Shown one piece after another: positions 11,910 to 22,345 of a stretch of DNA of 40,960 nt. The stretch covers positions 80,221 through 121,180 of the forward strand of contig MNCI01027163.1 in assembly GCA_015680685.1 (NCBI GenBank). Direction: 5' to 3'. The translations under genes were made by a program, and so were the position numbers. The notes under the pieces were generated by a model. That model was not told the origin of the DNA. It ran no database searches and saw nothing but the letters and a program-made list of their open reading frames with translations. Origin of the DNA: Gnetum montanum. Lineage: Eukaryota > Streptophyta > Gnetopsida > Gnetales > Gnetaceae. Every line of letters begins with the position of its first letter. Position 1 is the first letter of the stretch.

Positions 11910-14900
11910 TAGGTGGCCATCTTCCCCATGACTGAATGGATAGGGAGAGATCTGAAATAACAAGCACCTGTTTGAATTTCTTAGAAGTGTCCAACTTCTC
12001 CCGATTGATGTTTTTAGGTTAAGAGGAGGAAGTCGGTGATGCTCATACTCCAATGTATCTATGCCTTCGTTGCGGGAATGAGTTATTCCTCCAATTCATT
12101 CCATGCATGTTGGTGGGTTGATCTTTTGATTAGCTATCAACCATGGGGTGTCCACTTGTTTTGTGGTTGCTACATACATGCATCTTTGTCTCAGAGTTTC
12201 TAGGGCACACCAGTTGCATGTAGAAGATGTTGAGCATTCCTCCATGTCATCACCCGATGAATCACTGTATGTGATGCATAGAACTTTCTTTTTCTTGATC
12301 ATTCCATAAATGTTTACCTTAGATATTTCCAAAGAAAGATCATGAATTCCTAGGCATGCATCTATTGTACTTAGCCATGCCCTTCCCATTATAATTGGGA
12401 AGTCCCCTTTGTCATTGTTTACGTGGATCACTAGGAAATCAGCTGGGTATGACCAACCACACACAGTGGTAATTATGTCCTCCACCAATTCTAAGTGAAT
12501 GGTGATGGACTGGTCAACCAGATCTAGTTGAATATTTCTCTTCTAAAGTGGAGGTAGGTTCTAGTCTTGATACATTTCTCATGATATTAAGTTGAATCTG
12601 GAACCTGTGTTAAGAAGAGCCTTATGTGGTTTGGTCTCGGTGACCTGGAGGTAGATTAAGGGGCTTCTAGGGTCAGATAGTTTCCTAGGAAGGTAGCCTA
12701 CCTTGATCCAGTTAGTTATGATATGTGTTAACATAACCATATATGTTGAGCTCTGGTGTTGGTTTGAAGGGAGCTCCGAAGCCTTATGTATTGGAGGAGT
12801 GTACATAGACTCAACTGCTTATGGTTGTGAGAGCTTGTTTGGGCTTTTGGTTCTGAAGAAAGGTATTCTCTTCTTACGGTTGTCAGAACTATTAGCAGGT
12901 TGAAGGTTCATAGCTCTTGTAGCATTACGTTGCTGTGGTTGAGTGGGGAGTTCCCCTTGCATTATTGGAGTGGGTAATATGGGAACTACCAACGTAAGAG
13001 TGGCGGATGGATTTGGAGGATGGTATACATGTGGAGTGTCTCCCGGAGGAGAAGGAGTCCTTCTAAAATACTCCTAAACTTGGTAGTGACATTGGGGGGT
13101 TGTGTGACCCATAGAGTAACTTGGAGAAATCGGCTACTGCACATAGTATCAATATGGGTCTAGTTACCGGTAAGGGTATTGTTGTTTAGGCGGTGGCATC
13201 CCTCATGACTATGGGTGTTGCCACTACTGATGTTTCTTGATAGGTTGTGACAGAGTTCCACTTGGATAATACGTTAATAATTGGTGGAACTACCTTGAGT
13301 TACCTTGGAGATAAGGTAACCTTCGAGGTGACTACCATCTGTTAAGTCTTGGGTTGAGTGCATACATCCCAGACTCTTGTAGATGTGAGATTATTGGGTA
13401 ACATCCCTTATGATGGTCATATTGGAAGATCTCACATCCACCATCATTGTCTGTGTCAGAATCCACAACCTCATCAGCAATATTCATTTTTCCCTTACCC
13501 TTTTCACGTGCATGGCCTGAATCTATCCTTTTTTTCTTATCCTTGTTACTACTTCATTCCGCCTTAGATTTCTCTACAATCTTTACGAAAGTTTCAATTT
13601 TACTATCTAAGGAACTCCATATTTCATCTACCTTAGCTGACACTTCCATTGTTAGCTTTTGAAGTGGCAAGGTTTTTCTATTCACCAACTCTTCGAGTGG
13701 TGACTCATCCTCTTCATTGCAGAATCCCACTCCCCTCTTCCGGAGGGAAGGATCATGGTTATATTATTCCATATTTTTTCTTTTCCATAGCTTCCCTTCT
13801 TCTTTAACTACTTGCTCCACCAATCGATGAACTTCATGGGCTCTAAGTTCAAATAGTCTCCATTGGGCATATGTCCCAAGGGTTCTCCTGGTTTCGTGTC
13901 TTAGCCCATCTACAAGGTGGCAGAGTTGATCTCGCTATGCATAACCATGGCCCAAGAAACAATGTAGCAAGGTATAATATCAGCCCATGGAAGCATCCAA
14001 GGATTCATGATTACCTTTCTTCCATCCTTGGATCTACTTATGCAAGTTGGACACTCTGGAGTACGTTTGGTATTTATCATTGAAGAGTTCTAACATTGTA
14101 CACCACCTCTTAATGGTTTCCGGTTCTAAGGACTGATACCAACTCTCTGCTTCCTTTATGAGTTTCCTAGGAAAAAACTTTAATTTCTACCACTCATTTT
14201 CTATGTTATGCAAGGTGCAGGCATCATGAAATGCCTGTAAATGATTTTTCATATGAGCCTTGTATCCCCCTTCGAAGCATGGGATATTGTTCATATCTAG
14301 TCTCTTGATCCAACTATCTTTTTGATGCCTTGTAGGTATTCTTACTACCTTCGTAATATCTAGCATACTTCAGGTGGTAAGTAGGGGTTCATCATGATAA
14401 TCTCTCTCATGACGTCTATGATGCCTATGTGTTTTCCTACTTTCCCTTCTACCATGCCTAGACTCTCTAGACTACCCTCGTCCTCTCTCTCAACTCTCTC
14501 ATCGAGGTCTTTCATTTTTCTTACCCTTCTCCTTACCGTTATGCTCTTGATGACTATGCCTTTATGTGGAAGGAGAGGGTGAATTATGTGATGAAGGGGA
14601 AGAATAAGGAGAACCATCACCATGACAATGTTTCTTACCTTCTCTTCCATGGCTATGGCCTCGATCGTGATCATGATCTGAATGCCCGTCCTTGTCATGT
14701 GTTTTTATTCCCTTAGTGAATAGTTGGCATTCATGAGGAATAGAACTAGGGTTTTGTATCATGGAGTGTAGGTTTTTATACCCCACCTCCTCACTATCAT
14801 TAGGAGTGGGAACATCATTTGATGGAGAACCCGTTATTAGTGGTTCACCATCTCCAATTTCGCTTAGGATGTGCGGGACCCCTTTGCCCTTCAACAATGT

Positions 14901-15272
14901 ATGGTGGCTCTCCTACCTCAAGTCCCTTAGAAGTTGCACTACTATGGGATGGTAATCCCTTATGTCATAATATTCTATAGTGTATTTAGTGTATAATTTT
15001 TTCATGACCATCTGTGCTAGAGCACAAAGGATCATGTTGGGGACTGCACAATTTGGAGATAACACTATGTTACCTTGCAAGTATCTCCAACACAGTTGTT
15101 CATCCTGATGGAGGATAAAAGTAAAATCAGGTATATACTCATCATGATGAGTATATACCACCTAATACTATTGAGGAATTGGCAGTTCTCAATTATGCAT
15201 GTTAGACTACTGACTATTTCTTGTATGATCCCTAGGTGGTGAAGTGCTCTTATGAGAAGAAGAAGAAGACAT
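11910..15272 (-). pseudogene. gag-protease polyprotein of element C with a short pol tail
   Basis: The ATG at 15272-15270 (MSSSSSHKS) lies 125 bp downstream of the PBS. Nearly one frame then runs through gag, protease and the last part of pol to a TAA at about 11910, with roughly 15 stops. Gag begins with a Ser-rich leader, then a His/Asp/Arg-rich segment (HDHDRGHSHGREGKKH, about 14690), then the capsid-like region (about 14300-13800; NHLQAFHDACTLHNIENEW, LIKEAESWYQSLEP). The protease is at 12810-12340: KALLNTGSRFNLIS, where the catalytic DTGS has become NTGS, and FPIIMGRAWLSTIDACLG, matching the usual ILGRPWL. At about 12050 the frame passes straight into the pol tail (SHGEDGHLC, compare SHGGDGHPY in A). 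About 3 kb of RT, RNase H and integrase is missing. Confidence 0.85.
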
Positions 15273-15396
15273 TGTGTGTTATTCAGTGTGCTGATTAACC
15301 GTTATATAATTTTTTGTTTAATTAACCATAAGGCTTCTTTTAGGCTCCAATTGATGTGGATAATTTCCTATGTTCTACTTAGCGCACAAACATTTA

Positions 15397-15416
15397 GTCC
15401 CTAGCAACAACGCCAA
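15397..15416 (-). promoter_or_regulatory. Primer-binding site of element C (tRNA-Asp type)
   Basis: On the - strand, TTGGCGTTGTTGCTAGGGAC begins directly after the 5' LTR. It matches the tRNA-Asp PBS typical of plant Athila/Tat-type Ty3/gypsy elements (TGGCGCCGTTGCCGGGGA) apart from a few C-to-T-like changes. Priming of minus-strand DNA would start here. Confidence 0.88.
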
Positions 15417-16291
15417 TGATGAGTGGCAAGGTACCCCTACACTCAACCATATGAATACGAGCGTTACAGGTGTGATCTAGTTGAAATTCTCAGACTAAGT
15501 GCCTACACACCTTATGGAAAACTTAAGGTTAATCATTCATTGTATTCCCATACTTACTTTTATTTGTCATGGTTGTATGGTTAAGTAAGTCTGAGGTATG
15601 TGATTTTTATATCTTTTCTATTTTATCTCCTATGCTGACAAGGTGAAGGGTGAAGAGACTAATTAACTAACTTTAACTAACTAAATAATCCTTAATTAAC
15701 CTAGCATCAATATCCATTCCCACTTATTGTTCACACCCTAAACCAATGCAACCTTGGTTACCAAATGCTAGTTGTTGCTGGGATCACCATGCGTAACTCA
15801 CATGCTTGAAGCGGTAGTACTAAATGCACTTAACTAGGAGAGAAGGGTTGAGAGAGATTTAATTAACTAATAAATCATTTAAATGATAAAAATAAATAAC
15901 AATAAATAAAGTCCTAATTAGTGTATTCCATGCACTATAAGGTTTATCCAAGAAGTTTGTCTTTATTTCCATACACAAACTTGTGTTTAGGTACAATATT
16001 TGCTCGAATAAAGATCCGTTCACTTTGGAGCTCCTACTACGGCCACATGGAAATTATTCTATCTCTGGAGAGGTAAAACTACCATAGTTTCATCATGGTA
16101 TAGGCCTAGAATGAGAAAAAAGGGAGAGCCGCCTATTATTTATAGATTTGGTGGCACACTGCGATATCGCATACACGATATTGCAGGGGAAGATACGATA
16201 TTGCGTACGTGATATCACGGGGATGCGATATTACGACAGATGCAATATCATGTACACGATATTGTGGCCCATGTGATATCATGTCCCATCA
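15417..16291 (-). repeat. 5' LTR of element C
   Basis: 875 bp, homologous along its length to the 3' LTR. On the + strand it starts TGATGAGTGGC and ends ATGTCCCATCA. TATA box complement at 16137-16146. The U3 block at 16150-16285 holds about eight ATATC/GATAT units, including the near-palindrome around CGTACG at 16205-16210. Confidence 0.93.
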
Positions 16292-16296
16292 TAAGG
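16292..16296. repeat. Target-site duplication of element C, right copy
   Basis: taagg, identical to 9234-9238. Joining the flanks restores a continuous copia LTR (element D). Confidence 0.9.
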
Positions 16297-16554
16297 TTAT
16301 CAAGATCTTGTGGGTTTGAGTGGATTTATAGCATTGAATCACTCCAAGGTGGAGCTTAGAGCTTGTATAGGGTGCAATACCCTTCAAACAACATTTTTGA
16401 AGGAACAATGTCTAGAGGTGTGCTTGCAAACTACCCTTTGAGTGTGGACTACCCAAGATTGGGAACCACATTAAAATTAGTTTGTGATTTGTGTTAATGA
16501 TATTTTATTTAAGGAACATATTCATCCCCCCTTCTTTCTAAGTTTAGCAATCCA
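16297..16554 (+). repeat. 5' LTR of copia element D, right part
   Basis: Continuation of the LTR begun at 8430, from the C insertion to ATCCA at 16550-16554. The C-rich ttcatcccccc stretch close to the end is typical of copia LTR ends. The PBS follows. Confidence 0.65.
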
Positions 16555-16558
16555 TAAG

Positions 16559-16570
16559 TGATATCAAAGC
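16559..16570 (+). promoter_or_regulatory. Primer-binding site of copia element D (tRNA-Met type)
   Basis: tgatatcaaagc matches the common plant copia PBS TGGTATCAGAGC at 10 of 12 positions and lies five bases after the LTR. Confidence 0.75.
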
Positions 16571-16611
16571 TTGGTACTCTTGCTCTCTACATCAATCTTC
16601 AAGAGTGAACA

Positions 16612-17577
16612 TGGAAGGGACAATCAACGTCAAACACATCTAGATAATGAGCTTAAGGTACATCATCAACTAGTGTGCTCAATTCATTTATCACATCTAC
16701 TATAAAGGTAAGTATCTCATTTCCTTCCTTACATTCAAAAATATAAAAGAGTATTCTTGTAAAGTTGAAAATTATTATGATTATTAAAATGAAGTTTCAT
16801 TTGAGGAAAGGTATGAAGTATTTTGCAATAAAATTCTTTCTTTCTAAAATTTTTGCATTGAGATATAAGATTCTTTACAAGCCAAGGAACTAAAAATTAG
16901 AGATGTTAATGGTGAGTGCTCTTATCTCAAAAAGAAAAACTTAAACCTTACTGTTGAGATTCAAATACTAACAAATATGATTAAGCAAATGAACAAGAAC
17001 TCTATGGAGAAGTCCAAAGACCAACAATAATTTTTATCTAGGTTTGGTAAATCTTGTGAACCAAAAATCTTGAAATTCTTCCTTTGTGGTAAATATAACC
17101 ATATTCAAGATTTTTTCTATCATAGAATACATCAGTACTCTTGGTCTTTGCAAGGTTATGCTAGAAAGAAAATCATGTAGGTTTGAAAAGGAAAAGAAGA
17201 AAAGACCAAAAGAATTTGATGGTTTAAATTACATTCTTTAATGACAATGCTAGCATGTGGTATATAGATAGTGGGTGTTCAAGGCATATGACAGGTGAAA
17301 AATCCTACTTCACTCACTTCAAAAAATAAAATTGTGGAACAATCATATTTGGAGGTGACATGGAAGCACCTATAGCAAGTATTAGTACCATAGAAGGTAA
17401 AGGTAAGGGATTACCAACTGTAAATAAAGTTTTCTTTTATGAATTAAAAAATAATATTCTTAGTGTAAGTTATCTTTGTCATTCAAATTTTAATGTTACC
17501 TTTTCAAAGAAATTTTTAGAATACAAGATCTATTTACTAGAAATGTTGTGATCAAAGGATATAGAAAAGGAAATGTG
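16612..17577 (+). pseudogene. Ty1/copia gag-protease remnant of element D
   Basis: Decayed copia start of gag-pol. The zinc-knuckle region at about 17075-17125 reads FLCGKYNHIQDFFYHRI: the pattern CxxCGKxNHxxxxC is clear, but the first and last cysteines are replaced. The protease follows at about 17258-17300 with WYIDSGCSRHMTGEKSYFTH, including the catalytic DSG. The pre-integrase block is readable (ISTIEGKGKGLPTVN and ILSVSYLCHSNFNVTFSKK, 17380-17520). The middle of gag is deleted. The reading frame is cut at 17577 by element E. The frame resumes at 40939, where GNVYT followed by the right flank is consistent with copia. No RT of D is in the window. Confidence 0.88.
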
Positions 17578-17582
17578 TATAC
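17578..17582. repeat. Target-site duplication of element E, left copy
   Basis: tatac, repeated exactly at 40939-40943 right after the other LTR. Confidence 0.9.
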
Positions 17583-19123
17583 TGTAGCGACTGAAAACGT
17601 TGGTGGCTGGAAAACACTGAGGGGTCATCGATCAACCATGGTCTTGACCCCGTCTCCATGGGAGGGACGTGCTAGATGGAGATGGAAATAGGGTGCCCTG
17701 AATGGTCTGGTCGATCAGACAAGGACTTAGTCGGTGTCTATATAACCTTTTGCAATGTGTGATTTAAAGAAAAAAATGACATTGATAGCTCGAAGTGATG
17801 TTTAGATGAAAAAGAGACAAAAAAAATGTAAAATGCAATAGTAAATAGAAGATAATGTAAAATGAAATTAGAAAATATGCACCCCTTCAAAGCTATGACC
17901 TCGCTCTATCAAGATGGATACAATCGGTTGCACAATGTTGAGAAATGCAAAGATCCCGAGAGTAGCCAAGATGTGTAGAACCACAGGGCTATGAGCTTGA
18001 ACACAGACTTTAGTGTTAACAATGCGAAGTACTACCAAGGTGGTAGAAGAGAACATAATGAGAATGCACATTGAGAATTCTAACTATTTATAGTGTTAAA
18101 CAGAAAGCTTACAATGCTCGAGGGTTTGAGATTTAGAATGCCAAGATGTCAGGGAAAGCCCAGGAACGAAAAAGGGAGAATCCCCAAAAAATTCAAAAGA
18201 TCAAAAGTCCTTTAAACATTATTCATTGGGGTATTTATAGGACCAAGGGCATGTGAAAGATGCGGCTTGAACGCCATGTGCCTTGGGATTATGCTGACCT
18301 GTCAATGCTGCACGTGCCTTCATGACCATTGGGTGAGCCTGCCATGATGTAATTACTAGTGTACCATGTTGTAATTATTCTATTAGATCAACAGTGTGAT
18401 TAGGTGAAGTACATTGATGTCACGTAATTGCTCACCACATCTTGCTATGCCTTGTAGTGTAGCATGTTTGGCATGGCATAGCATCTTGTTATGTTGTGCT
18501 ACGCTACGCAACATAGCGTAGTGTACTGTAGCTGCTACTTTGAAGCAAGAAATTGCGTTGTGTTCTGCTGCATTTGCAGTATGCTAACCATTTGAAGTAT
18601 GCTAACTATTTTCTATAGACTCACCATGTTGTGCTATGCTGTGCTATGTCACCAATTTGCGACTTTGTCTTCTGCACTGAGAAACTTGCAAACTTCTTGA
18701 TCCCATCCTTCGAATTGCCTTCTGTAATTTTTGTAGAATTGCTACGCCTCACTACATCTTGTAGCTTAGCATAGTGTAGCAGAAAATATGACTTGATTTA
18801 GTGAAGTTTGTCACTTTCTGACAGAAGTAGACATTGCTGAAGGACTCGAAGTTGGGTGAGGGGACTAGTTGTCCAGCTTTTGCTACATTGTGCTATGCTA
18901 GCATATCGTAGCGTAGCATTGCATTATGCTTCTGAAAACATCTTCTAAAGTTTGCTATGCTACAAGGAGTAGCATAGAATAGCAAGAATCCTTAACTTAG
19001 AAAACTTGCTGAAGCAGCTAGTTTGAAAATCAGAGCATCCATCTCCTGAAGAACTATTGTAACGCTGCAAAAATTGCAAAGGCCTAGTGAAGCAAGAATG
19101 TCTTCAAATTTTTGGGTGTTTCA
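17583..19123 (-). repeat. 3' LTR of element E
   Basis: On the - strand it starts TGAAACACCC and ends CAGTCGCTACA. The TATA box complement gtatttatag is at 18231-18240. The upstream (U3) part, 18420-19010, is packed with the word GCTATGCTA/GCTACGCTA and its complement. Downstream of the TATA, a short open frame of 67 codons (18071-17868) is also open in the other LTR. Confidence 0.93.
17868..18071 (-). other. Short open frame in the transcribed part of LTR E
   Basis: A 67-codon frame about 160 bp downstream of the LTR TATA box. The other LTR keeps a 71-codon frame at the same place (39876-39664), with shared stretches such as FSSTTLV, LRIVN, QAH, HILATLGI/HVLATLGI and SILIERGH. The product would be hydrophobic. 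No family is recognised. Both being open could be chance, so coding is doubtful. Confidence 0.2.
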
Positions 19124-19187
19124 TTGGCCTCTCTTTATCAACATCTGGAGGATGGCTCAAGAGACGTTGATAAAGAAAATGAAACAC
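19116..19187. repeat. Long inverted repeat across the 3' LTR edge of element E
   Basis: The left arm at 19116-19146 (GTGTTTCATT, then TCTTTATCAACATCT after a 6-base insert) pairs with the right arm at 19162-19187 (AGACGTTGATAAAG, then AAAATGAAACAC). There is about one mismatch over some 25 bp and a 15-base loop. The arm includes the LTR terminus TGAAACAC and the polypurine tract, so the LTR end is mirrored inside the element. Confidence 0.75.
19124..19137 (-). promoter_or_regulatory. Polypurine tract of element E
   Basis: On the - strand, GATAAAGAGAGGCCAA directly precedes the 3' LTR start TGAAACAC. It is purine-rich and correctly placed, though not a classical G-run. Confidence 0.5.
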
Positions 19188-20186
19188 CATGGAAGATAAG
19201 ATGCTAATGTTGCTACTCGGTGACTATCATGACGTCGCTCGGCTATACTTGAGAGTGTTGCATTGGTTTTGTAGAGGTTAAGGTAGAGAACAAAGATGAT
19301 GTTTAGTAGAGTCCCTCTTTGGAGTGCTCATGAGGGACTCGTTCACATTTTCATCTTTTATTGGTGCTGTTCTTCAACCTCTTGTAGGATAGGTGTTTCC
19401 TTTGAAGGATGAGTTGCATTACATCTGTGAAGGGATTTGACCTACCTATAGATGCCCCCTATGCGATGAGTTGTGTTATGCACTCCATGGAATTTTTACT
19501 CTAAAGTAGTTGAGCTAGTTAAGGCACTCTCTTCCCAACACCGTATCACTTGTTGCTAAGGCTTGGGCATACTCTTGGCACCACCCTGTAAGCATGACAA
19601 AGAGCAAGATGCGAAGCAAGGGCAGGAGATTTACTTGCTGCAGACGTTCTTGAAGCTCTTGGACACCCACGTTGGTGCACGGTGTCCAAATCAGGAAGGC
19701 CATTAATGGCCTTGGTAGCATTGGCGTGGAGGAATTGGCCTCAAAGGCACTGGGAGTTGCTATGGGTGCGGATGCTCTGGAATCCCTACCAAAGGATTGC
19801 ACCCTCAGTTTAGCTATGGGATCAGTTACCACATAGCTGGACGTCATGCGAGCCCAGGTGTTGGCAAGAAGCTAGAGGGTAACAATATTGTAGTTGGGCC
19901 ATAATACTACTAGAACTCCAGCTATGGGAACTAGCCAAGGAACTACAGTTAGGGTGGTGGGTAGTGGAAATGGTAGGTCCAGAGGGATAGTGTAATGCCA
20001 TAGGACATCTCTAGAGGATCATCATGATGCCAAGGGTGGTAGCATTACATGTGTTCCAGACTATGTCCCCATTGCATTATGAACTGCGCTCTAGAGCTAC
20101 GATGTCCCACCCACACATAGGCACTGTGCATGATCGTTCGATGTGTACTTGGCATAGATGCATGCTAGGGACATGACGTGAACCCA
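19188..20186 (-). other. 3' noncoding region of element E with a doubtful 110-codon frame
   Basis: The stretch between the pol-side repeats and the polypurine tract. The longest open frame is 19847-19515 on the - strand (110 codons, with ELQERLQQVNLLPLLRILL). It has no recognised domain, and coding is not supported beyond being open. No other gene is seen. Confidence 0.4.
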
Positions 20187-20590
20187 GTTTAAGGTTTTGG
20201 TAGACCGTATGCTAGTTTAGAGTTCTAGTGGATTGTTGTGCTAGTTTAAGGTCCCAGCAGACCGTACATCCTAGTTTAATGTCATAGCAGATGTGCCATG
20301 CCAGTTTATAATCATAGCATACTAGCAGTTCTAGTTTATAGTCATAGTGGACTAGCAGTGCCAGTTTTACATCATAGAAGATGGTTTTCACCAGTTTAAT
20401 ATCATAGTGGATGCTACTTGTTGTTGTCGCTAGTTTAACATCATAGTGGACGCTACTCAATGCCACTAGTTTAACGTCATCATGGATGGTGCTTGATGTT
20501 GTTGCCAGTTTATCATTGTAGCAGACGTTTCTTGATGCTGGCATTGCCAATTTAACATCATAGCAGACATTGCTTGATGCTTCCATGCTT
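20187..20590. repeat. Short tandem repeats with the AGTTTAA-GTC-N6-GAC motif, cluster 1
   Basis: About twelve copies, 28-40 bp apart, of a unit close to YAGTTTAANRTC followed by about six bases and RGAYG. Examples are at 20243 (tagtttaaggtcccagcag), 20272, 20333, 20431 and 20548. Several units can fold as a GTC...GAC hairpin. The cluster lies directly after the end of integrase; the - strand frame continues through it, giving repeated CYDVKLA words, which is a by-product of the repeat. Confidence 0.85.
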
Positions 20591-21700
20591 CAAATGTAGT
20601 ACAACTTGAGGTACAAGTGATTTACCGGGTTGGCGAACTCGTTGTCATGCATGTCCACTAGTTTGAAGGCCCCATTCCCAAAGGCTTTGGTCACCATATA
20701 AGGAACTTCCTATTTTCCTGAGAATTTTCTCACATGCTCACCAACAACCTTGAGGATAAGGTCTTGCTTCTACACTGGCCGTCGCTGCAGGTCTGCATGG
20801 TGCTTTTGCTATTTCTTGCTCTGGTATCGCTCTATGTAGCTCAGTGTCTGCGTGGACTCCTCCTCCATTGATTCAAGGTCGATGGTCTACGAATCATTGT
20901 TCTAGGCTTCGCTCATGACATCTGTGAGGATCATCCGAAGTGATGGTACCTGTAACTCAAGAGGCAACACAACTTTAGATCCGTAAACAAGGCTGTAAGG
21001 AGTCTTACTTGTTGTAGTTTTGCACATTGTTCTATAGGCCCAGAGAATGTAGAGGATTTTCTCGTTCCACCGCCTCTTACTATTGCCAAGCATCCACTTC
21101 AGCAAGTTGATGATGGACTTATTTGTAGCCTTTACCTGCCCATTTTCCTACAGATAATACAGGGAGGAAAATGATTGGTTAATGCCTAGATTGGTATAGA
21201 AGGTTTGATTTTCTATACTACTGAATTGTGGCCCATTGATGGTCATAATAGTCATTGGAAGCCCAAAGCTTCTTATGATGTTATCGAGGATGAAATGGCA
21301 GATTTGCTAAGACATCATTTTCCTTAGAGGAATAGCTTCCACCCACTTAGTAAAAAACTCATTCATGGTGATAATAAAGCTATGCCCTACGGAGGACATA
21401 GGTGTGAGGGGTCCTTTGAGGTCTAGTACCCATCATTGAAAAGGCCATGTGATTTTTGTTGGGTGCAGGTCTGTAGGCAAGATGTGTATGAGATTTTCGT
21501 ATCTCTGACATGTGTCATATGTCTTGGCTTTCGATAGGTAGTCATGCTCGATGTGGAGCCAATAGTACCCTAGGTGTCTGATTTTTATAGCCATAGCCCT
21601 AGGTGCTATATGTCTGCTACACAGTCCTTCATGCACTTCATTAACTACCTTCTGCGCTTGCTCCCCACCCACGCATGCCAGAAATATCCCGTCATAAGAA
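20590..21700 (-). pseudogene. Integrase of element E
   Basis: The zinc-binding part at 21672-21500 reads VNEVHEGLCSRH and TYDTCQRY, matching HEGxCGxH and KCDxCQR; the first Cys of the pair is lost. In the core (21430-21130) the three catalytic acids of the D,D35E triad are all changed. IITMNEFFTKWVEA has N for D. MTINGPQFSS has I for D in the usual TDNGTQF. ENGQVKATNKS has K for E. The post-core segment is at 21105-20902 (YRTMCKTTTSKTPYSLVYGS). The C-terminal part reads YMVTKAFGNGAFKLVDMHD and NPVNHLYLKLYY (20720-20600), the Tat-type ending. There is no chromodomain. Confidence 0.9.
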
Positions 21701-22345
21701 CATCAACACAGGGCATCACTTCCCATGAGCGTATATTGTCGAGCGCGCTTTCAAATTGCATCTCTCTAAGCAGATGTCAGTTCACTTGGGGGTTCACTAT
21801 GTCATACATAGGCTTTAATGTTGGCATACCACTCCTAGGTATCTACAGCACTAACAGAGGCCACGTGTCCCACTTAAGTGATTGGCTCAGTACATTTGTC
21901 AATCAAAGTCGGCAGACTTGCAAACGAGTGTGGTGGAATGTTTAATGCAAGGGTTGCTAAGGCATCTTCCATGGTGTTTTCGTTCTATGGCACATGCAGC
22001 ACATTGGTGGTTGCAAATTGCTTAAGCAGGATTTTTGCAAGGTCACAGTAGGGTTGCAGGTGCATAGATTTGCAAACGTAGACCATGGTGATTTAATTCA
22101 CAACTAGTTTTAATTCATCGTGGATTGCCAAGTGTTGTATGCATAGCATTTGGGTAGTAGAGAGGCCTCTGAGTGGCCCCTCATAGTCTGCCACGTTGTT
22201 GGTGCATGGGAATGCAAAATGATAAGAAAACATGTGTATTTCCCCAGAGGGGAATGAAATGATGGTAGTTGCACTACCTCCTCATGTGGTTGAAGCACCG
22301 TCGAAGTGTAGAGTAGCTTCTAGGTGCGAAGGGACTATATTGATA
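21700..22345 (-). pseudogene. Second (archaeal-type) RNase H of element E
   Basis: LHFDGASTT at about 22305-22285 matches the start of plant Tat archaeal-type RNase H (YFDGASR), with the catalytic D kept. GEIHMFSYHFAFPCTNNVAD matches the TNNxAEYEA helix, with the catalytic Glu changed to D or lost. ELKLVVNQI (about 22110) matches SKLVVNQI, where the catalytic Asp of GDSKLV is replaced. The segment then links to integrase. An extra RNase H after the usual one defines the Tat lineage (including Ogre and Retand), so this domain is the main evidence for classifying E. Confidence 0.85.

Larger units (their letters stand above)
9239..16291 (-). mobile_element. Complete Ty3/gypsy element C lacking RT and integrase
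   Basis: A 7,053-bp element with both LTRs (813 and 875 bp), a perfect 5-bp TSD (taagg), 5-bp inverted termini TGATG/CATCA, a tRNA-Asp-like PBS and a polypurine tract. Read on the - strand the order is 5' LTR, PBS, gag, protease, the last part of pol, a 2-kb 3' noncoding region, 3' LTR. RT, RNase H and the integrase core are absent. In the first 110 aligned bases the LTRs differ at about 16 sites, mostly transitions, so the insertion is old. It sits in the 5' LTR of copia D. It shares LTRs and 3' region with elements A and B. Confidence 0.93.

Noticed and set aside
11740-11994. A - strand frame rich in Phe, Cys and Thr (CFCFTHFCFTCF)
   Set aside because: Translation of the ttttac/tttgttttac repeat in the 3' noncoding region of C.
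20212-20586. A 124-codon open frame with repeated CYDVKLA words
   Set aside because: It is the read-through of a short tandem repeat after the end of integrase; the protein repeat follows from the DNA repeat.
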